NCBI RefSeq assembly: GCF_001613425.1
Contig: NZ_BDCI01000008.1
Span: 124,001 to 188,000 of the forward strand
Source of the DNA: Nocardia vulneris
GTDB taxonomy: Bacteria > Actinomycetota > Actinomycetes > Mycobacteriales > Mycobacteriaceae
Reading direction: 5' to 3'
DNA length: 64,000 bases
In this document: one piece after another, positions 29,401 to 39,405 of the stretch
How the letters are laid out: every line of letters starts with the position of its first letter
Position numbering within the stretch: the stretch's first letter is position 1
Notes under the pieces: model-generated
Database searches by the model: none
What the model was told of the DNA's origin: nothing
The model's input: the letters and a program-made list of their open reading frames with translations, nothing else
Position numbers and translations under genes: made by a program

Positions 29401-30864
29401 ATGACTTCACCAGCAACCCTGGCGGCCGCATCCGCGACCGATCCCACCAAATGGACTACCCGCCTGTGGGGCATGCTGATCACGCTGTGCATCGTGCTGT
29501 TCCTCGATGGCCTCGACGTGTCGATGATCGGCGTCGCGCTGCCGTCCATCGGCAATGAACTCGATCTCTCGACGTCCACCCTGCAGTGGCTGGTGAGCGG
29601 CTACATCCTCGGCTACGGCGGCCTGCTGCTGCTCGGTGGCCGCACCGCCGACCTGTTCGGCCGCCGCAAGGTCTTTCTGATCGCACTGGGCGTGTTCGCC
29701 CTGGCCTCGCTCGCGGGCGGCCTGGTGAGCTCGGGTCCGCTGCTGATCCTCACCCGCTTCATCAAGGGCCTGGCCGCCGCGTTCACCGCGCCGACCGGTC
29801 TGTCGATCATCACCACCAACTTCGCCGAGGGCCCGGCCCGGAACAAGGCGCTGTCCATCTACACCGTGTTCGGCGCGGGCGGCTACTCGTCCGGTCTGCT
29901 CTTCGGCGGTCTGATGACCGGCGTCGGCTGGCGCTGGACCTTCCTGCTGCCCGTCCCGATCGCGCTGGCCGCGCTGGCCGCCGCGTGGGTGCTGGTGCCG
30001 AAGGACAAGCCCGCCGAAGAAGGCGGCCACGACCTCTTCGGTGCGCTGCTGTCCACCTCCGCCATGCTGTTGCTGGTCTACACCGTGGTCACCGCGCCGG
30101 AAGCGGGCTGGGCCTCGGCGCGCACGCTCGGTTCGTTCGCCGCGGTGCTCGTGCTGTTCGCCGCGTTCGTCGCGGTGGAGAAGCGGGTCAAGCACCCGCT
30201 GGTCCGGCTCGGCATCCTGCGCAAGGTGTCGCTGGTGCGGGCCAGCCTGGCGATCGTCGCGGTGGCCGGCTCCTACTTCAGCTGGCAGTTCATCGTGACC
30301 CTGTTCATGCAGGACACCCTGGGTTGGTCGCCGCTGAAGCTGTCGATGGCGCTGCTGCCGGTGGGCCTGATGGTCGCGCTGTCCGCGGTGTTCTCCGACA
30401 AGCTGGTCGACCGCTTCGGCACCGGCCCGATCATCGGCGTCACCATGGCCGTGATGGCCGTCGGCTACCTGCTGTTCCTGCGACTGGACACCGCGCCGTC
30501 CTACTGGACGATGCTGCTGCCCGCGATCATGCTGATCGGCATCGGCTGGGTGGGCTTCCCCGCCATCAACATTCAGGCGACCAACGGGATCGATGACGAG
30601 GAACAGGGCCTCGCGGCCGGCGTGCTGCAGACCTCGATGCAGGTCGGTGCCGCCATCGTGCTCGCGGTGACCACCGCGATCATCGCCTCGGGTGCGCACG
30701 GCGGGACCTCGCCGACCGCGATGCTGGACACCTACCGTCCGGGCCTGATCTTCGCCGCGGCGGTCTCGATCGTCGGTGCGCTGGTTGCGCTTTCAGCCTT
30801 CTTCGGGAAGCGCGGCAAGCAGGCCGAGCCGGTCGCGGAACCGGAGCTCGAACTCGTCGGCTGA
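29401..30864 (+). CDS. MFS transporter, DHA2-type drug efflux
   Basis: A 487-residue major facilitator with about 14 hydrophobic helices. Motifs: LDVSMIGVALPSIGNEL in helix 1, motif A LGGRTADLFGRRKVFLIAL, and antiporter-type GAGGYSSGLLFGGLMTGVGWRWTF (motif C region) typical of proton-coupled EmrB/QacA exporters. Likely exports an antibiotic or toxic organic compound; the substrate is unknown. It is controlled by the divergent MarR protein in the common MarR-efflux arrangement. The ATG is leaderless (TAACGT 7 nt upstream, no Shine-Dalgarno). Confidence 0.92.
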   Translation: MTSPATLAAASATDPTKWTTRLWGMLITLCIVLFLDGLDVSMIGVALPSIGNELDLSTSTLQWLVSGYILGYGGLLLLGGRTADLFGRRKVFLIALGVFALASLAGGLVSSGPLLILTRFIKGLAAAFTAPTGLSIITTNFAEGPARNKALSIYTVFGAGGYSSGLLFGGLMTGVGWRWTFLLPVPIALAALAAAWVLVPKDKPAEEGGHDLFGALLSTSAMLLLVYTVVTAPEAGWASARTLGSFAAVLVLFAAFVAVEKRVKHPLVRLGILRKVSLVRASLAIVAVAGSYFSWQFIVTLFMQDTLGWSPLKLSMALLPVGLMVALSAVFSDKLVDRFGTGPIIGVTMAVMAVGYLLFLRLDTAPSYWTMLLPAIMLIGIGWVGFPAINIQATNGIDDEEQGLAAGVLQTSMQVGAAIVLAVTTAIIASGAHGGTSPTAMLDTYRPGLIFAAAVSIVGALVALSAFFGKRGKQAEPVAEPELELVG

Positions 30865-30881
30865 TCCCGCACGAGTGCAGA

Positions 30882-30917
30882 CCGACCGGCACCGCCCCGC
30901 GGGGTGGTGCCGGTCGG
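30882..30917. terminator. Hairpin between convergent MFS and rmlC genes
   Basis: 17-bp stem with one G-T wobble (30882-30898 with 30901-30917) and a minimal loop, followed by GGCTGTTTC on the plus strand. It lies between two convergent stops. Confidence 0.8.
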
Positions 30918-30929
30918 CTGTTTCGGTGG

Positions 30930-31478
30930 TCAGGAAAAGGGCGGTGCCGCAGCGTCTTTGGCGGATCGGACGAACGTGAGCGGGTTGCCGTCCCGGCCGA
31001 TGGTCGGCCAGTCGATGCCGAGCCGGGCATCGAAAGCGTCGATCTCCCGGTCGAATTCGGGCGTGTACTCCAGCGAGCACAGATAGGTGACGGTGGAGTT
31101 GTCCTCCAGCGAGAGGATGGCGTGGCCCAGCCCCTCGGACAGGAACATCGAACGCCGATCGACGTCGTCGAGCAGCACGCTGTCCCACCGCCCGTAGGTC
31201 GGTGAACCGGGACGCAGATCGACCACCACGTCGAGAAACGCGCCGCGCACGCAGGTGACGTACTTCGCCTGTCCCGGCGGGTCTTCGGTGTAGTGGATGC
31301 CGCGCAGCACGCCGGCCGCGGACACCGAGCAGTTCACCTGGCGCAGATCGAGCGCCCGGCCCGTCGCCTTCTCGAACTCCGAGGCCTTGAAGCTCTCGAG
31401 AAACATGCCGCGGTCGTCGCCGAACTGGCGCGAGGTGATCACCCACGCGCCCGGCACGGCCAGTTCACGGAACTCCAT
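30930..31478 (-). CDS. rmlC: RmlC, dTDP-4-dehydrorhamnose 3,5-epimerase
   Basis: A 182-residue cupin that epimerises C3 and C5 of dTDP-4-keto-6-deoxyglucose on the way to dTDP-rhamnose, the linker sugar between peptidoglycan and galactan. Seen: DDRGMFLESFKASEFEKATG, catalytic LRGIHYTEDPPGQAKYVTC, and the LSEGLGHAILSLEDNSTVTYLCS strand pair with EYTPEFDREI. The pattern is slightly divergent from the classical FVPEGFAHGF motif. The ATG at 31478 is 2 bp after the rmlA stop, so it is cotranscribed with rmlA. Confidence 0.93.
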   Translation of the reverse strand: MEFRELAVPGAWVITSRQFGDDRGMFLESFKASEFEKATGRALDLRQVNCSVSAAGVLRGIHYTEDPPGQAKYVTCVRGAFLDVVVDLRPGSPTYGRWDSVLLDDVDRRSMFLSEGLGHAILSLEDNSTVTYLCSLEYTPEFDREIDAFDARLGIDWPTIGRDGNPLTFVRSAKDAAAPPFS

Positions 31479-31480
31479 GC

Positions 31481-32353
31481 TCACCAATCCCGTCCGCGCT
31501 GCAGCAGATCGAGCAGATAGCTGCCGTAGCCGGAGCGGACCAGCGGCTCGGCCAGCTTGCACAGCTGTTCGTCATCGATGTAGCCCATCCGCCAGGCGAC
31601 CTCCTCGGGCACGCCGATCTTGAGCCCCTGTCGTTCTTCGATGGTGCGCACGTAGTTGGCGGCGTCCAGCAGCGAATCGAAGGTGCCGGTGTCCAGCCAC
31701 GCGGTGCCGCGCGCGAGCACGTCCACCTGCAACCGATCCTGTTCCAGGTATGCGCGGTTGATATCGGTGATCTCGTACTCGCCGCGCGCGGAAGGGCGCA
31801 GCGTGCGGGCGATCTCGACCACGTCGTTGTCGTAGAAGTACAGCCCGGGGATGGCGTAGTTCGAGCGCGGCGTCTTCGGCTTCTCCTCGATGGAGACCGC
31901 GCGTCCCCCGGTGAACTCCACCACGCCGTACGCGGTCGGGTCCGACACCCAGTAGGCGAACACCGCGCCGCCGTCGATGCCGGTGAAGCGGTTCAGGTTG
32001 GTGCCGAGACCGGGTCCGTGAAAGATGTTGTCGCCGAGCACCAGTGCGGCGGTATCGGTGCCGATGTGATCGGCGCCGAGCACGAAGGCCCGGGCCAGCC
32101 CGTCCGGTTCCGGTTGCACCACGTAGCTGATCGACAGGCCGAACTGGGTGCCGTCACCGAGCAGCCGGGTGAACGCGGCGGCATCGCCCGGCGTGGTGAT
32201 GACCAGGATGTCCCGGATGCCCGCGAGCATCAGCGTGGACAGCGGGTAGTAGATCATCGGCTTGTCGTAGACCGGGACCAACTGCTTGCTCACGCCGCGC
32301 GTGATCGGGTGCAACCGCGAACCGGTGCCGCCCGCCAAGATGATTCCGCGCAT
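31481..32353 (-). CDS. rmlA: RmlA, glucose-1-phosphate thymidylyltransferase
   Basis: A 290-residue nucleotidyltransferase that makes dTDP-glucose, the first step of dTDP-rhamnose synthesis. Motifs: [11 protein letters not shown] (with the following [18 protein letters not shown]), [46 protein letters not shown] and the C-terminal [13 protein letters not shown]. Length is standard. CAGACT lies 7 nt before the ATG, compatible with a leaderless transcript. rmlC follows within 2 bp; rmlB is 4 kb away on the opposite strand, and rmlD is not in the window. Confidence 0.96.
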   Translation of the reverse strand: MRGIILAGGTGSRLHPITRGVSKQLVPVYDKPMIYYPLSTLMLAGIRDILVITTPGDAAAFTRLLGDGTQFGLSISYVVQPEPDGLARAFVLGADHIGTDTAALVLGDNIFHGPGLGTNLNRFTGIDGGAVFAYWVSDPTAYGVVEFTGGRAVSIEEKPKTPRSNYAIPGLYFYDNDVVEIARTLRPSARGEYEITDINRAYLEQDRLQVDVLARGTAWLDTGTFDSLLDAANYVRTIEERQGLKIGVPEEVAWRMGYIDDEQLCKLAEPLVRSGYGSYLLDLLQRGRDW

Positions 32354-32471
32354 GCCGAGGAGTCTGCCAGGGGACTGCCGTTTCGGTACGGGCGGCCTTT
32401 CGAATTGATTACGGAATCGGCCTTCGTGGTTTCGCGGGCGGGCCGTGGGGAGATTCTGTTGCTTAGGTCAC

Positions 32472-32498
32472 ACAACACATGTTGTTCTGAAACAACAT
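32472..32498. promoter_or_regulatory. Palindromic operator-like element upstream of esterase gene
   Basis: ACAACA-CA-TGTTGT (32472-32485) overlaps ATGTTGT-TCTGAA-ACAACAT (32479-32498), giving three ACAACA/TGTTGT half-sites in 27 bp. The form suits a TetR or similar dimeric repressor. It lies about 80 bp upstream of the esterase ATG, and no adjacent regulator gene is obvious. Confidence 0.5.
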
Positions 32499-32578
32499 CG
32501 TGTGAGTTGTCAGCGCCGACAGCTCGCCTGGGACCGTCCGGTCGGGACTCGGCGCGCCAGTGGTGAGGTAGGTGCGCG

Positions 32579-33571
32579 ATGGCTGCCAGTCGAGTCGGCG
32601 ATCCCGGCATGGTCATGAATCCGGAAAATCTGAGCGCGCCCGCACGCCTGCTGCTCGCGGCCTGCCTCGGCGTGATCCGTCCGGCGCTGCGCGCGGCGCC
32701 GATCACCCGCGCCACCATCCCGATCGGCGCCGCCGCGATCGACACGCTGGCACGGTTGCGGCCGGAGCCGACGGGCATCGATCGGGAACGGGTGTCGCTC
32801 AACGGTTTCCGGATGGAGATCATCCGGCCCGCGGGTGCGGCGCGGGCGCTGCGGCACGGCGCCATGCTGTACATGCACGGCGGCGGATTCGCAGTCTGTG
32901 GCCTGCGCACGCACCGTCCGGTGGCCGCGAGCCTGGCCCGGCGTACGGGCCTGCCGGTGGTGAATGTCGACTATCGGCAGCTGCCAGGGCGGCGCATCAC
33001 CGATTCGGTCGAGGACTGTCTCACCGCGTATCGATGGTTGCTCGCGCACGGGGCGGAGCCGGGCCGCATCGTCTTTGCCGGTGATTCGGCGGGCGGCTAC
33101 CTGACTTTCGCGACCGCGCTGCGCGCGCTGGCCGAGGGCCTGCCCGCGCCCGCCGGTCTGGTCGGACTGAGCCCGCTGCTCGATCTCGACTACGCGGCCA
33201 AGCGCGGACACGTCAATGTGCGTCGCGATCCCTATATTCCACTGCTCGCGCTCGCCGCCGTGGTCCGGATCGGCGCGGAGGTGGACGGCAAGCTCGACCC
33301 GCTGCTCTCGCCGGTGAACGGGATACTGGCCGGGCTGCCGCCGGTGCTGCTCATCGCGGCCGAAGACGAGGTGCTCCGGTACGACTGTGAGCTGATGGCC
33401 CAACGCCTCACCGCGGCGGGCGTGCCGAACGCGGTGGAGCTGTGGCGCGGCCAGGTGCACGCCTTCATGAGCATCGCGCCGAACCTGCCGGAGAGCCGGG
33501 CCGCGCTGGCCCGGGTGTCGCGATTCGTCCGAGCCAGGATCGAAGAGAGCCAGCAGGCGCGGACCGCGTAG
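32579..33571 (+). CDS. HSL-type alpha/beta hydrolase (esterase/lipase)
   Basis: A 330-residue esterase of the hormone-sensitive lipase family. The oxyanion motif HGGG is at 100-103 (MLYMHGGGFAVCG), nucleophile Ser170 in GDSAGG, then the acidic residue in LLIAAEDEVL and the His in GQVHAFM. It is similar to the mycobacterial Lip family. The N-terminal 45 residues form a hydrophobic cap that could bind the membrane (LLLAACLGVIRPAL), but there is no clear signal cleavage site. GAGGTAGG lies upstream of the ATG. A double palindrome upstream suggests repression. It is followed by a strong terminator. Confidence 0.9.
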   Translation: MAASRVGDPGMVMNPENLSAPARLLLAACLGVIRPALRAAPITRATIPIGAAAIDTLARLRPEPTGIDRERVSLNGFRMEIIRPAGAARALRHGAMLYMHGGGFAVCGLRTHRPVAASLARRTGLPVVNVDYRQLPGRRITDSVEDCLTAYRWLLAHGAEPGRIVFAGDSAGGYLTFATALRALAEGLPAPAGLVGLSPLLDLDYAAKRGHVNVRRDPYIPLLALAAVVRIGAEVDGKLDPLLSPVNGILAGLPPVLLIAAEDEVLRYDCELMAQRLTAAGVPNAVELWRGQVHAFMSIAPNLPESRAALARVSRFVRARIEESQQARTA

Positions 33572-33591
33572 AGCGGCCCGGCCTGTCCAAG

Positions 33592-33628
33592 GCGAGCCCC
33601 GTTCCGCTGTGGCCGGGACGGGGCTCGC
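33592..33628 (+). terminator. Terminator of esterase gene
   Basis: GCGAGCCCCGT (33592-33602) pairs with ACGGGGCTCGC (33618-33628), extended inward by three pairs; it starts 20 nt after the stop. Confidence 0.8.
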
Positions 33629-33682
33629 GCATGTCGGGACCCGTTCGGCGGCAGGAGGATTCGTCGCCCGCTCGGAAACGGT

Positions 33683-33717
33683 GATACCCCGCCCGGCGGT
33701 CGGCCGGACGGGGTATC
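33683..33717 (-). terminator. Terminator of distal secreted glycine-zipper gene
   Basis: 15-bp stem with one mismatch (33683-33697 with 33703-33717), located 31 bp beyond the stop codon at 33749 on the minus strand. Confidence 0.75.
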
Positions 33718-33748
33718 TCGGTATTCGGTTGTGCGCGTGCGGGTTCGC

Positions 33749-34456
33749 CTACTTGGCGGGCGCGGGCACCGGCGGCTGGTTGATCGTGGCGAAGTACTGA
33801 ATCGCCGCACCGATGGCGACCGGGGCGGTCACGAAGATCTGGCCCGCGACGGTGCCCAGGGCGCCGACCGCGATGATGCCGCCGAGGCAGCCGACGGCCG
33901 CGGCGGGGATGAACGGGCCGAACAGGCCGATGATGGTGGCCGAGGCCACCGTGGCGCCGGCAATGCCGCCCAGCACGCAACCGACGGCCGCGCCGCCCAG
34001 GCCACCGACCAGGGTGCCGATGGTCGCGCCCATGCTGATGGTGCTGGTCATCCGGCTCCAGGCCGCCTGCTCACGGTCGTACTCGTTCTTCCACGGCGCC
34101 TTGTCCTCGAACGGCAGGGCGACGGGCTTGTAGGTGGCCTTCGACAGGTCGAGCTGCGGGGTCAGCGTCGCGGTGCGATCGGAAATGTCGGCGGCGATGG
34201 GGAATTCGAACTCGTCGACGCGAAACGTCAACGGGGCACCCGCGACCACGGTGCCGTTCGCAGCCTTGATCTTGAAGACGCCGTCCTCGACGACCATCGA
34301 GCCGGCATCGGTCTTGATGATGGAGGTCGAGTCGACGGACTCGGCGGTGAAGTGGACGGCCTCGTCGGCGGCGGGGGCGGCGTGGACGGTGCCCGCGGTG
34401 ACGCCGAGCGCGGCGATCAGCAGCGCGGAGGTGGTAGCTATTTTCTTGATAATCAT
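33749..34456 (-). CDS. Secreted glycine-zipper protein, copy 2 of a tandem pair
   Basis: A 235-residue exported protein. A Sec signal peptide (KK charge, ATTSALLIAALGVTAGTVHA, cleavage near residue 26) leads a soluble region with DEFEFPIAADISDRTATLTP and PWKNEYDREQAA. Then comes a long Gly/Ala-rich hydrophobic stretch (about 140-220) with GxxxG-type zippers: GATIGTLVGGLGGAAVGCVLGG... and GCLGGIIAVGALG. Such zippers pack helices in membranes or assemble oligomers. Two cysteines lie within the hydrophobic part. It is a close paralogue of the gene 179 bp upstream. GAGGA lies 7-8 nt before the ATG. Function is unknown; a cell-envelope role is inferred. Confidence 0.85.
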   Translation of the reverse strand: MIIKKIATTSALLIAALGVTAGTVHAAPAADEAVHFTAESVDSTSIIKTDAGSMVVEDGVFKIKAANGTVVAGAPLTFRVDEFEFPIAADISDRTATLTPQLDLSKATYKPVALPFEDKAPWKNEYDREQAAWSRMTSTISMGATIGTLVGGLGGAAVGCVLGGIAGATVASATIIGLFGPFIPAAAVGCLGGIIAVGALGTVAGQIFVTAPVAIGAAIQYFATINQPPVPAPAK

Positions 34457-34542
34457 TTCTGGGTCCTCATCCAGGTGCTTGTGGCAGGGTGGGGGCCGAA
34501 GAACCTGAGTTCGCAAACTTTCAGTAACTCGGCCGGGCTGAG

Positions 34543-34578
34543 GAAACCCCGCCCGACTGGACGGTCGAGCGGGGTCTC
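34543..34578 (-). terminator. Terminator between the two glycine-zipper paralogues
   Basis: GAAACCCCGC (34543-34552) pairs with GCGGGGTCTC (34569-34578), with one non-Watson-Crick pair. It lies downstream of the first paralogue (stop at 34636), so the two genes may be separate transcripts or an attenuated operon. Confidence 0.65.
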
Positions 34579-34635
34579 CTGGCTCGCTTCTCTTCAGTTA
34601 TGCGAATTCAGTTGTGGGAGAAGGAACTTCGTGGC

Positions 34636-35358
34636 TTACTTCGCGGGGGCCGGCGGCGCGTTGAACGGGCCGCTGGTGGTGGCGAAGTACTGGATGGCCG
34701 CGCCGATGGCGACCGGGGCGGTGATCAGGATCTGGCCCGCGACGGTGCCCAGGGCGCCGACCGCGATGATGCCGCCGAGGCAGCCGATGGCGGCCGCGGG
34801 GATGAACGGGCCGAACAGGCCGATGATGGTGGCCGAGGCGACGGTGGCGCCGGCGATGCCGCCGAGCACGCAGCCGACGGCCGCGCCGCCGAGACCGCCG
34901 ACCAGGGTGCCGATGGTGGCGCCCATCGCGATGGTGTCCTTCATCCGGTTGAAGGCCGCCTGCTCACGGTCGTATTCGTTCTTCCACGGCGCCTTGTCCT
35001 CGAACGGCAGGGCGACCGGCTTGTAGGTGGCCTTCGTCATGTCGAGCTGCGGGGTCAGCGTCGCGGTGCGATCGGAAATGTCGGCGGCGATGGGGAATTC
35101 GAACTCATCGACGCGGAAGTGCAGATCGGTGCCCGCGATCGTGGTGCCGTTGGCGGCCTTGATCTTGAGCGCGCCATCTTCGACGACCATGGAGCCGGCG
35201 TCGGTCTTGATAGTGGTCTGGGTGTCGGTGGAGCTCGCCGTGAAGTTGACGGCTCCGTTCTCGGCCTCGGTGGCCGGAGCCGCATTGACGGTGCCTGCGG
35301 TGACGCCGAGGGCGGCGATCAACAGGGCCGAAGTCGCGGCGAATTTCCTCATCAGCAT
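34636..35358 (-). CDS. Secreted glycine-zipper protein, copy 1 of a tandem pair
   Basis: A 240-residue exported protein with the same layout as the downstream copy: signal peptide ending TAGTVNAA, the conserved KTDAGSMVVEDGALKIKAANG and FRVDEFEFPIAADISDRTAT strands, then the Gly/Ala hydrophobic zipper (GATIGTLVGGLGGAAVGCV). It differs mainly just after the signal peptide and at the C-terminal tail (TTSGPFNAPPAPAK versus TINQPPVPAPAK). GAGG is 10 nt before the ATG at 35358. Similar proteins seem common in Nocardia and Rhodococcus, but no function is known to me. Confidence 0.85.
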   Translation of the reverse strand: MLMRKFAATSALLIAALGVTAGTVNAAPATEAENGAVNFTASSTDTQTTIKTDAGSMVVEDGALKIKAANGTTIAGTDLHFRVDEFEFPIAADISDRTATLTPQLDMTKATYKPVALPFEDKAPWKNEYDREQAAFNRMKDTIAMGATIGTLVGGLGGAAVGCVLGGIAGATVASATIIGLFGPFIPAAAIGCLGGIIAVGALGTVAGQILITAPVAIGAAIQYFATTSGPFNAPPAPAK

Positions 35359-36670
<1,312 letters not shown>

Positions 36671-36682
36671 TCCCGCGCGGTC

Positions 36683-38269
36683 TCAGCCCCAGACGATCTC
36701 GTAGTACTTCCAGACCGCGCCGATCAGCGCGACGACGGTGGCGACGACGACCGTGACCGCCGGGCCGACCGTGGGGGTCCGCCCGGCGATGTTGGTGAGC
36801 CGCAACGGCATCCAGCGCAACAGCACCGCGAACGCGACGATTGCCAGCGGCACGAAGTAGCGACCCTGTACGCCGTCGATGATGTAGTAGCCGACCGGGG
36901 TGAACGACATGTACAGCGTCACGTAGATCATCGCGACGCTCGCCGCGACGGTGAGCGCGACGAGCAGCGTGCGCCGGAAGGTGGCGGCGCTCATCCGATC
37001 CGCGATGCCGATGCTCACCGCGAAGGCGAACAGGCAGGCCAGCATGGTCAGGGCGGGCACGTCGATGTAGGCGAAGCCGAGCTCGCCGAAGAACTGGCTG
37101 AACCACCGCTCGTCCCGCAGCGCGATGCTCTCGCCGAACACGCTGAGGAAATGCCCTGGGTCGGTGAGGATTCCGTGCAGCTGGTCACCCGGTCGCACCG
37201 AGCGCCACTGGTGCTCCGGCCGCATCAGGCCCATGCCGTCGCCGGTGGGCGCCGCGATCTTCATCCACCCGGCGAAGGCGATACCGCCCAGCGCCGCGAA
37301 AACCCAAGGGAGCGTGCGTCGCCAACCGGTGAAGCCGAACCGCTGCGCGGGTACGAGCACCACCAGCATCGCCAGCAGCACGTAGGTGGGCTTGCTGACG
37401 GGCAGCAGCACCGTAGCGGCCAGCAGCGCACCGGTTTCCACCCGGCCGAGCCGGTCGCCGAGGAACAGCGCCTTCACCAGCAGCGCCGAGACCATGATGG
37501 CCAGCGCGTTGGTCATCGTGTCCGCGGTGACGGTGCCCGCCTGGAACACCGCGATCGGCAGCACCGCGACGGTGAACGCCAGCCACTGCACCCGATGCTT
37601 GCGCAGCGCGTACAACCCGAAGCCGACCACGGCCAGATAGCAGAGCAGCCCGGCCAGCCTGGTCAGCGCGACCATCCCGCCGACGTCCAAGCCGAACCCC
37701 TCGGCCAGCCGAATGCCAACGGCGGCAGGGATATACGGCACCGGCGAATAGGCGGCGGTGTTGGTGAACCAGACCGGTTCGGTCGCCTCCGACACCGCGG
37801 CACCGCCGAGCCGATCGTAGGCGCCGGGGTCGGCGACCATGCGGTCCGGCTCGTCGGGGTTGGTGGTGTAGTCCTTCAGCGCATAGCCCATCAGGGCGGT
37901 GATGCTCGTCGGGACTTCGCCGCCGTAGGCGACACCGCGGTCGTCGTGGATCTTTTGCGGCAGGAACCCACCGTGCGCGACCTGATAGGCGCGGCCGAAC
38001 TGGGTGATCTCGTCATGTCCCCAGAACGGCGGGGTGAGCACCGTGAACAACCCGCCGAAGATCGCGACCAGCACGGTGAAGGCGATGGTCGCCGCGCCGA
38101 AACGCACCACCAGACGCGCGCCCGCGGTGGATACCGCGGCCTTGCCAGTTTTCGGCTCGTCGCCTGCGAGATCGGGTCGCGCTGTCGGCGTTGCGCCGGG
38201 CGCGGTCTCGTCCGGCGCCTGCGTCGTTGCGCTGTGTTCAGCCGTCGCGCTGTCCGCCGAAGTGGTCAC
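36683..38269 (-). CDS. DUF2142 polytopic membrane protein, putative GT-C glycosyltransferase
   Basis: A 528-residue membrane protein. A 50-residue Ala/Thr/Asp-rich cytoplasmic head precedes about 11-12 helices. The first external loop has PPFWGHDEITQFGRAYQVAHGGFLP, where the DE pair is in the position of the GT-C catalytic acid, and a long external loop with NTAAYSPVPYIPAAVGIRL; both are typical of DUF2142 proteins from surface-polysaccharide loci. Its GTG start overlaps the stop of the upstream GT2 gene by 4 nt (GTGA), so the two are translationally coupled. The inferred role is transfer of a polyprenyl-phosphate sugar to an envelope acceptor outside the membrane. Confidence 0.85.
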   Translation of the reverse strand: MTTSADSATAEHSATTQAPDETAPGATPTARPDLAGDEPKTGKAAVSTAGARLVVRFGAATIAFTVLVAIFGGLFTVLTPPFWGHDEITQFGRAYQVAHGGFLPQKIHDDRGVAYGGEVPTSITALMGYALKDYTTNPDEPDRMVADPGAYDRLGGAAVSEATEPVWFTNTAAYSPVPYIPAAVGIRLAEGFGLDVGGMVALTRLAGLLCYLAVVGFGLYALRKHRVQWLAFTVAVLPIAVFQAGTVTADTMTNALAIMVSALLVKALFLGDRLGRVETGALLAATVLLPVSKPTYVLLAMLVVLVPAQRFGFTGWRRTLPWVFAALGGIAFAGWMKIAAPTGDGMGLMRPEHQWRSVRPGDQLHGILTDPGHFLSVFGESIALRDERWFSQFFGELGFAYIDVPALTMLACLFAFAVSIGIADRMSAATFRRTLLVALTVAASVAMIYVTLYMSFTPVGYYIIDGVQGRYFVPLAIVAFAVLLRWMPLRLTNIAGRTPTVGPAVTVVVATVVALIGAVWKYYEIVWG

Positions 38270-39258
38270 CGTCCGGCCCCGCCGGTGCGGGCGTCACCGC
38301 CGTTGCCGTTGGGATGGAAGTCGTCCGCGCTCACCGCGGAGTAGCGCAGGTAGACCAGTCGCGCGGCCTCGTGCCGGGAGCGCCGGATGCCGTCCAGGAT
38401 CAGGCCCGCGGTCCAGGCCAGGCTGCCGAGCAGCAGCAAGGTGAACGCGAGGAACAGCGTCGGGAACCGCGGGACCTCGCCGGTGTTGTAGAACTCGACC
38501 ACGATCGGGATGCTCAGGATGATCGAGACCAGCCAGCTCAGCGTGCCGAACACGCCGTAGAACGCGACCGGCCGTTCGTGCCTGGCCAGCCCGATGATCA
38601 GCGCCAGGATCTTGAAACCGTCGTGGTAGGTGCGCAGCTTGCTCTCGCTGCCGGCCGGGCGGTCGCGGAAACCCACCGGTACCGCGGTGCGCGGTACCCG
38701 CAGGTGCAGCGAGTGCACGGTCAGTTCGGTCTCGATCTCGAACTCGCGCGAGACGGCCGGGAAGCTCTTCACGAAACGGCGGGAGAACACCCGGAAGCCG
38801 CTCAGCATGTCTTCGACGTTCTCGCCGAAAACCTGCCCGACCACGCCGTTGAGCACCTTGTTCCCGGTCTCGTGACCGGCCCGGTACGCCGACCCGCTCT
38901 CGTCCTGCTTGCGCACGCCGAGTACGTGGTCATACGGGCCGTCGAGCAGCGTCTTGATCATCAGCGGTGCGGCCGACGCCTCATAGGTGTCGTCGCCGTC
39001 GATCATCAGATAGACATCGGCCTCGATATCGGCGAAGGCGCGGCGGACCACATTGCCTTTGCCCTTGGTGTACTCGTGGCGCACGATCGCCCCCGCGGCG
39101 CGGGCGCGTTCGGCTGTCTTGTCCGTACTCAGATTGTCGTAGACGTAGACAACGATCCCCGGCACGGCAGCCTGAAGGTCGGCGACGACCTTGGCGACCG
39201 AAGCCTCTTCGTTGTGGCACGGCACCACTGCGGCAATACGAAGCTCGGTGGAGTCCAC
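38266..39258 (-). CDS. GT2 polyprenyl-phosphate glycosyltransferase (GtrB/DPM1-like)
   Basis: A 330-residue family 2 glycosyltransferase: IAAVVPCHNEEASVAKVV at the N terminus, YTKGKGNVVRRAF, the DGDDTYE metal site, VEDMLSGFRVFSRRF, and two C-terminal transmembrane helices (about residues 230-300) as in GtrB-type enzymes that put a sugar on undecaprenyl or decaprenyl phosphate. GTG at 39258 is chosen: GAGG lies 10 nt upstream, and a TTG at 39267 would overlap that site. It is coupled to the DUF2142 gene downstream and divergent from a GtrA gene, the three parts of a classical three-component glycosylation system. Confidence 0.9.
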   Translation of the reverse strand: MDSTELRIAAVVPCHNEEASVAKVVADLQAAVPGIVVYVYDNLSTDKTAERARAAGAIVRHEYTKGKGNVVRRAFADIEADVYLMIDGDDTYEASAAPLMIKTLLDGPYDHVLGVRKQDESGSAYRAGHETGNKVLNGVVGQVFGENVEDMLSGFRVFSRRFVKSFPAVSREFEIETELTVHSLHLRVPRTAVPVGFRDRPAGSESKLRTYHDGFKILALIIGLARHERPVAFYGVFGTLSWLVSIILSIPIVVEFYNTGEVPRFPTLFLAFTLLLLGSLAWTAGLILDGIRRSRHEAARLVYLRYSAVSADDFHPNGNGGDARTGGAGR

Positions 39259-39405
39259 CCGGGTCAATCCTCGCGATCGGTGGTGAATGTGGGAACACCG
39301 GGAGGGTACAGGGAACGCACCGGCGACGCGTGCCCGACCTCACCGCTGCGACCGAGGAATTTTGCGGCGCGGTCGGTGACGGCCGCCCTGCGGTACCGTC
39401 GGGCC

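Noticed and set aside
38191..39405. Upstream extension of the GtrA gene at 39406
   Set aside because: Antisense to the GT2 gene; the Rossmann-free, Arg/Asp-rich translation is not GtrA, and a leaderless -10 marks 39406.
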